This document shows, one piece after another, positions 60,671-64,000 of a stretch of DNA of 64,000 bases; position 1 is the stretch's first letter; each line of letters opens with the position of its first letter. The DNA is taken from positions 15,337 through 79,336 of the forward strand of contig JBBQNN010000007.1 of assembly GCA_038329965.1 (NCBI GenBank). The letters run 5' to 3'. The position numbers and the translations under genes are program-made. This DNA comes from QHCA01 sp003244095. GTDB lineage: Bacteria; Actinomycetota; Actinomycetes; Mycobacteriales; QHCA01. Under the pieces are notes generated by a model, which saw nothing but the letters and a program-made list of their open reading frames with translations, did no database searches and had not been told where the DNA came from.

Positions 60671-63232
60671 ATGTCCGTAAGCAAGCGATTGAGGGCGACA
60701 GCGATCGTGATGGGCGCTGCCGTGCCGGTGATCTTGTCCCTGGCGGTGGGTACGGGCAGTGCCAACGCCGCCGCCTCCCCCTCCGCGGGCCCGCGCGGCC
60801 TTCTGGCGCATACCCACAACCACACCGTCCGGACGCTCGGGACCGATCCCGGGGACAACGAGACCCAGGACCTGCTGGACCGCTCGTCGCAGTACGCCGC
60901 GGTCCGCACCGCGCCCGGCACGTCGGTAGGCGCCGGCGCCTTCCAGGCCGCGCAGGCGGCCGCCAAGGCGCTGCCGGCAGCCCCCGGCACGTGGTCCGAG
61001 GTCACCAAGCAGCCCTACAACTCCGACGCGCTGAACAACCGCGATCCCTTCTGGTCCAATAGCAGCGGCGGCGCGGGCCTGGTCTCGGGGCGCATGACCG
61101 CCATCGCGACCGACGGCGGTGCCGTCTATGCCGGGGCAGCTGACGGCGGGGTGTGGAAGTCCACCGACAAGGGGGCGCACTGGAAGCCCGTGTTCGACCA
61201 GCAGGGCCGGCTCTCCATCGGCGCCATCGCGGTCGATCCGGCGGACCACTCCGTCTGGGTGGGCACCGGCGAGGCCAACTCGGCATTCGAGAACTACACC
61301 GGCGACGGCGTCTACCGCTCGGCCGACGGCGGCCGGACCTGGGCACTGATCGGCAACCGACTGGACAACAGCCTCGTCTCGCGGATCAGCTTCGACGGCA
61401 ACGGCTTCGTCCTCGTGGCGACGAGCAACGGCCTGGTGCGCCGCAGCCTGCTCGACCTGAGCTCGGCGTGGACGACCGTTCTGAAGCCCGACCCCAACCC
61501 CACCGGCTCTCCCTATCGGACGTCCTGGATCAGCGACGTCCGGATCCGGCCCGGCACCAACGGCAAGTACGTCGTCGCGGTGCTCGGCTGGCGTGGCGGC
61601 ACCCAGCCCGCCGATGTCTCCTTCAACGGGCTCTACGTGTCGACCACCGGCGGCACGCCGGGATCCTTCCACCGGGTGACCGCAGCCGGCATCGCTCCCG
61701 CCTTCGGCCGCGCATCCCTCGACTACACCGCGGACGGCGGCAAGCTCTTCGCGATCGTGGAGGCGTCGGACACGCTCGACCTCAACGGTGTCTACCGCTC
61801 CGACTCCGGCACCGCGGCCGGGCCCTGGACGCTCATCGCGGACAACACGACGCTGGACGCGTCACCCAACACCGCCACCGACGATGCCGGCGGCCAAGCC
61901 TGGTACGACCAGTACATCACCGTGGACCCCAAGGACTCCAAGCACGTCTACCTCGGGCTCAAGGAGATCTACGAGACCAGCGACTCCGGCAGCACCTGGA
62001 CCAGCGTCGGGCCGTACTGGAACTTCCCGAAGGCCTGCTGGAGCTTCGACCCGGCGAAGGACACCTGCCCGAACACCACGCACCCCGACCAGCACGCCGG
62101 CTTCGTGGCGCCGGACGGCACGGCCTACTTCGCCAACGACGGCGGCATGTACAGCCGGCCGGCCGGCCTGCGGGCGGTCGTCAAGTGGCGTGACCTCAAC
62201 GCCACGCTGCACACCCTGCAGTACTACTACGCCGGCATCGGCAAGTGGCCGACCGGCGGCGACGCGATCTGGGGCGGCCTGCAGGACAACGGCACCTCGG
62301 TCCTGAAGCCGGGCGCGGCGCAGATGGTCTCGCCGTTCGGCGGCGACGGCGGCGACGTCATCGTCGACCCGAACGACGGCCGGCGCGCGGTCAACGAGTA
62401 CGTCGACCTGGCGATGGCCCGCACCCAGAACGCCGGCCTGTCCGACGGCACGACGCGCTCCTACACCACCATCACGCCGACCTGCGCCACCACGATCGCC
62501 CTGGAGTTCGACCCGCACCCCTGTGACCCGAACCCCCGGTTCATCGCGCCCTACACGGCCGACCCGAAGAACATCAACCACTGGGTCGGTGGCGGGCAGA
62601 TGGTCTGGGACAACAAGGGTGCCGGGTGGTCGACCGTCTGCAACAACACCGCCTGCAGCTGGAAGCCGGTGCACGATCTCGGTGCCGGTGCCCAGGCCAC
62701 CGCGATCGGTGTCTCAGGCCCGACGATCTACGCCGGCTGGTGCGGCAACGGGTGCAACCCAGGCGGGTCGCTGCCGTTCGTCTCCGGCATCGACACCAAC
62801 GCCAACGGCGGCAAGTGGCACCGGATCAGCGCGCCGAACCTGCCCAACCGCATCCCCACCTCGTTCTCCGTCGACCCGGCCAACTCCAATCACGTCTACG
62901 TGGTCTACGGCGCCTTCTCGCGACGCTGGATCCCCGGCGGCGGCGTCGGGCACATCTTCGAGTCGGTCAACGGCGGGGCCACCTGGAAGGACCGCACCGG
63001 CAACCTGCCGGACGCACCGGTCAACGACGTGGTCGTGACGCACGGCCTGCTCGTGGTCGGCACGGACGTCGGTGTGTTCGTCACGCAGGCCGACGCGCCG
63101 TTCCAGTGGTCACGGGTCGGCACCGGCCTGCCGAATGCCTCCACCAACGACCTGGTGGTGGCCCCCGGCGGCGACTACATCATCGCGGCGACGCACGGTC
63201 GCGGGATCTGGCGGTTCCCGGCCAAGGGCTGA
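60671..63232 (+). CDS. Large secreted BNR/sortilin-type beta-propeller protein
   Basis: An 853-residue exported protein: signal peptide to about residue 37 (AVGTGSANAAA), then two propeller domains built of BNR/Asp-box blades such as GGVWKSTDKGAHWKPV, YRSADGGRTWALIG, YETSDSGSTWTSVG and FESVNGGATWKDRTG. The layout is that of VPS10/sortilin- and GH74-type proteins. GH74 xyloglucanases need two Asp catalysts that I cannot confirm, so I call it a propeller without a proven enzyme. GGAGG lies five bases before ATG 60671. Confidence 0.85.
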   Translation: MSVSKRLRATAIVMGAAVPVILSLAVGTGSANAAASPSAGPRGLLAHTHNHTVRTLGTDPGDNETQDLLDRSSQYAAVRTAPGTSVGAGAFQAAQAAAKALPAAPGTWSEVTKQPYNSDALNNRDPFWSNSSGGAGLVSGRMTAIATDGGAVYAGAADGGVWKSTDKGAHWKPVFDQQGRLSIGAIAVDPADHSVWVGTGEANSAFENYTGDGVYRSADGGRTWALIGNRLDNSLVSRISFDGNGFVLVATSNGLVRRSLLDLSSAWTTVLKPDPNPTGSPYRTSWISDVRIRPGTNGKYVVAVLGWRGGTQPADVSFNGLYVSTTGGTPGSFHRVTAAGIAPAFGRASLDYTADGGKLFAIVEASDTLDLNGVYRSDSGTAAGPWTLIADNTTLDASPNTATDDAGGQAWYDQYITVDPKDSKHVYLGLKEIYETSDSGSTWTSVGPYWNFPKACWSFDPAKDTCPNTTHPDQHAGFVAPDGTAYFANDGGMYSRPAGLRAVVKWRDLNATLHTLQYYYAGIGKWPTGGDAIWGGLQDNGTSVLKPGAAQMVSPFGGDGGDVIVDPNDGRRAVNEYVDLAMARTQNAGLSDGTTRSYTTITPTCATTIALEFDPHPCDPNPRFIAPYTADPKNINHWVGGGQMVWDNKGAGWSTVCNNTACSWKPVHDLGAGAQATAIGVSGPTIYAGWCGNGCNPGGSLPFVSGIDTNANGGKWHRISAPNLPNRIPTSFSVDPANSNHVYVVYGAFSRRWIPGGGVGHIFESVNGGATWKDRTGNLPDAPVNDVVVTHGLLVVGTDVGVFVTQADAPFQWSRVGTGLPNASTNDLVVAPGGDYIIAATHGRGIWRFPAKG

Positions 63233-63240
63233 GCGCGTAG

Positions 63241-63284
63241 AGCGGTACCGCCGCCGGCTCAGCCGAGCCAGCGGCGGTACCGCT
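63241..63284. terminator. Bidirectional terminator hairpin
   Basis: AGCGGTACCGCCGCCGGCTC (63241-63260) pairs with GAGCCAGCGGCGGTACCGCT (63265-63284), a 20-bp stem with one mismatch and a four-base AGCC loop. It lies between the convergent propeller and CHAD genes and overlaps the last codons of the latter, so it can end both transcripts. Confidence 0.75.
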
Positions 63285-64000
63285 TGCGTCTGGCCTGTTG
63301 CCATCCTTCGGCGAGGTCGTCGAGCGCCCTTCGGGCGCGGTCGGCCTCCGCCGCGTACAGCACCCCGCAGGCAAACCCCTGCGGCTGGGCTCGCGCCACG
63401 CGCAGCAGCACCGCGCGGGCCGCGGCTGAGGACTCGTGGCGGGCCAGCACCGCACCGATCGCCGCGGCCCGGTCGGCCAGGGCGGCCGCGTCCTCGCCGA
63501 AGATCGGGACGGCGGCCTGGGCCGCCGCCTGCAGCCAACCGGCCGCCTCGGCGCACCGGCGCAGCTCGCGGTCGGTGGGTGCGGCCAGCGCCCGGGACAC
63601 CCGCCGGTCGAGCCTGTCCCAGTGCTGCCGGACCAGGGCGGGCAGGACGTGGCGTGCCCTGGTCTCGGCCAGCGAGGTCAGCGGCGGCGCGGTAGCCAGC
63701 GCGACCAGCCGGTCGAGCAGTGCGACGTAGCGCCGGCTGCGCAGTGCCCGCCCGACCGGGTCGGTGGTGGCCCCGGCCAGATCGGGCGGCCTCGTACCGA
63801 GCAACAACTCGCGGGGCAGGGCGTCGAGCTCCTCGCGCAGCCGGTCGCACGCCACCTGCCGGATGTGCGCCACCGACAGCAGTCCGTCGAGCCAGCCCAG
63901 CCCGGGTCGCACGGCGGCGACCGACCCGGGGTCGAGCAGGCCGCCGAAGACCCGCAGGACACTGGTCAACCGGGTGGCCGCCTGGGCCAGCGCGGCGGCG
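63259..64000 (-). CDS. CHAD-domain protein (runs off the right edge)
   Basis: The C-terminal 246 residues of a helical CHAD protein. TRLTSVLRVFGGLLD is the first conserved helix (usually RxRxxLRxF), followed by His/Arg/Glu-rich helices LVRQHWDRLDRRVSRAL and ALDDLAEGWQQARRKRYRRW. CHAD domains bind polyphosphate and often follow a CYTH domain. A CYTH domain, if present, and the true start are beyond the window edge. The stop codon lies inside the terminator hairpin. Confidence 0.75.
   Translation of the reverse strand, partial: AAALAQAATRLTSVLRVFGGLLDPGSVAAVRPGLGWLDGLLSVAHIRQVACDRLREELDALPRELLLGTRPPDLAGATTDPVGRALRSRRYVALLDRLVALATAPPLTSLAETRARHVLPALVRQHWDRLDRRVSRALAAPTDRELRRCAEAAGWLQAAAQAAVPIFGEDAAALADRAAAIGAVLARHESSAAARAVLLRVARAQPQGFACGVLYAAEADRARRALDDLAEGWQQARRKRYRRWLG

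Overview
The window is a 64-kb piece of a high-GC actinobacterial chromosome. The evidence is the GC-rich codon use, frequent GTG starts, many start/stop overlaps, a MocR regulator, an ECF41-type sigma factor, a DUF222/HNH (13E12-type) protein, a DinB/mycothiol-type fold family, an LtrA membrane protein and a ydaO-type c-di-AMP riboswitch in front of an NlpC/P60 wall hydrolase. A soil genus with a large genome (Micromonosporaceae or a neighbouring family) fits, but nothing here fixes the genus. I saw no rRNA, tRNA, CRISPR array, prophage or complete insertion sequence.

Layout. 0-9.6 kb: a DUF885-type gene running off the left edge, a MocR regulator, and scattered single genes (VOC protein, lipoprotein, DHFR-like reductase, SGNH esterase, metallophosphoesterase, molybdopterin sulfite-oxidase-like enzyme), including a glutamyl-tRNA-reductase-like protein that lacks its NADPH domain. 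9.7-10.6 kb: two wrecked transglutaminase genes head to head. 10.6-17.7 kb: an SPFH protein, an SMP-30-like/MDMPI gene pair, an isochorismatase, a 55-residue basic protein and a 1000-residue LuxR-type ATPase regulator. 17.7-29 kb: a gene graveyard. Intact genes (flavin monooxygenase, lipoprotein, acetyltransferase, ECF41 sigma factor with its NmrA-like partner, PD40 propeller, DUF427 protein) alternate with relics: a frameshifted YoeB-type toxin with a damaged antitoxin, pieces of Hsp70, an IS982-like transposase and a Crp/Fnr regulator, a truncated SIS isomerase, a resolvase-like small protein, an internally deleted cation/proton antiporter, and a broken TROVE (Ro60)-Hen1 RNA-repair locus.

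29-41.9 kb: an HNH protein and a membrane protein, then the most distinctive block. This is a divergent two-arm cluster around a 39-bp gap at 35.3 kb. The minus arm has an ATP-grasp ligase, a peptidase-S51-like protein and two alpha/beta-hydrolase esterases. The plus arm has two more ATP-grasp ligases, an M20 metallopeptidase, an AraC-type regulator and a VOC protein, the last four joined by 1-4-nt overlaps. The gene content suggests that an amide- or peptide-like small molecule is made and then trimmed or hydrolysed. I know of no described pathway with this exact set. A DesA-type acyl-ACP desaturase and a thioesterase follow.

42-64 kb: riboswitch-controlled NlpC/P60 hydrolase, gamma-glutamyltransferase, aldehyde dehydrogenase, LtrA, a MobA-like nucleotidyltransferase, a MEDS/HATPase regulator, an APH-fold kinase, a 14-TM exporter, DUF445, an aldo/keto reductase, a Gfo/Idh/MocA dehydrogenase led by a 57-residue basic protein, a Ser/Thr kinase with a fibronectin-III ectodomain, a DinB protein overlapping a methyltransferase, a lipoprotein, a large secreted BNR/sortilin-type propeller, a strong bidirectional terminator and a CHAD protein cut by the right edge.
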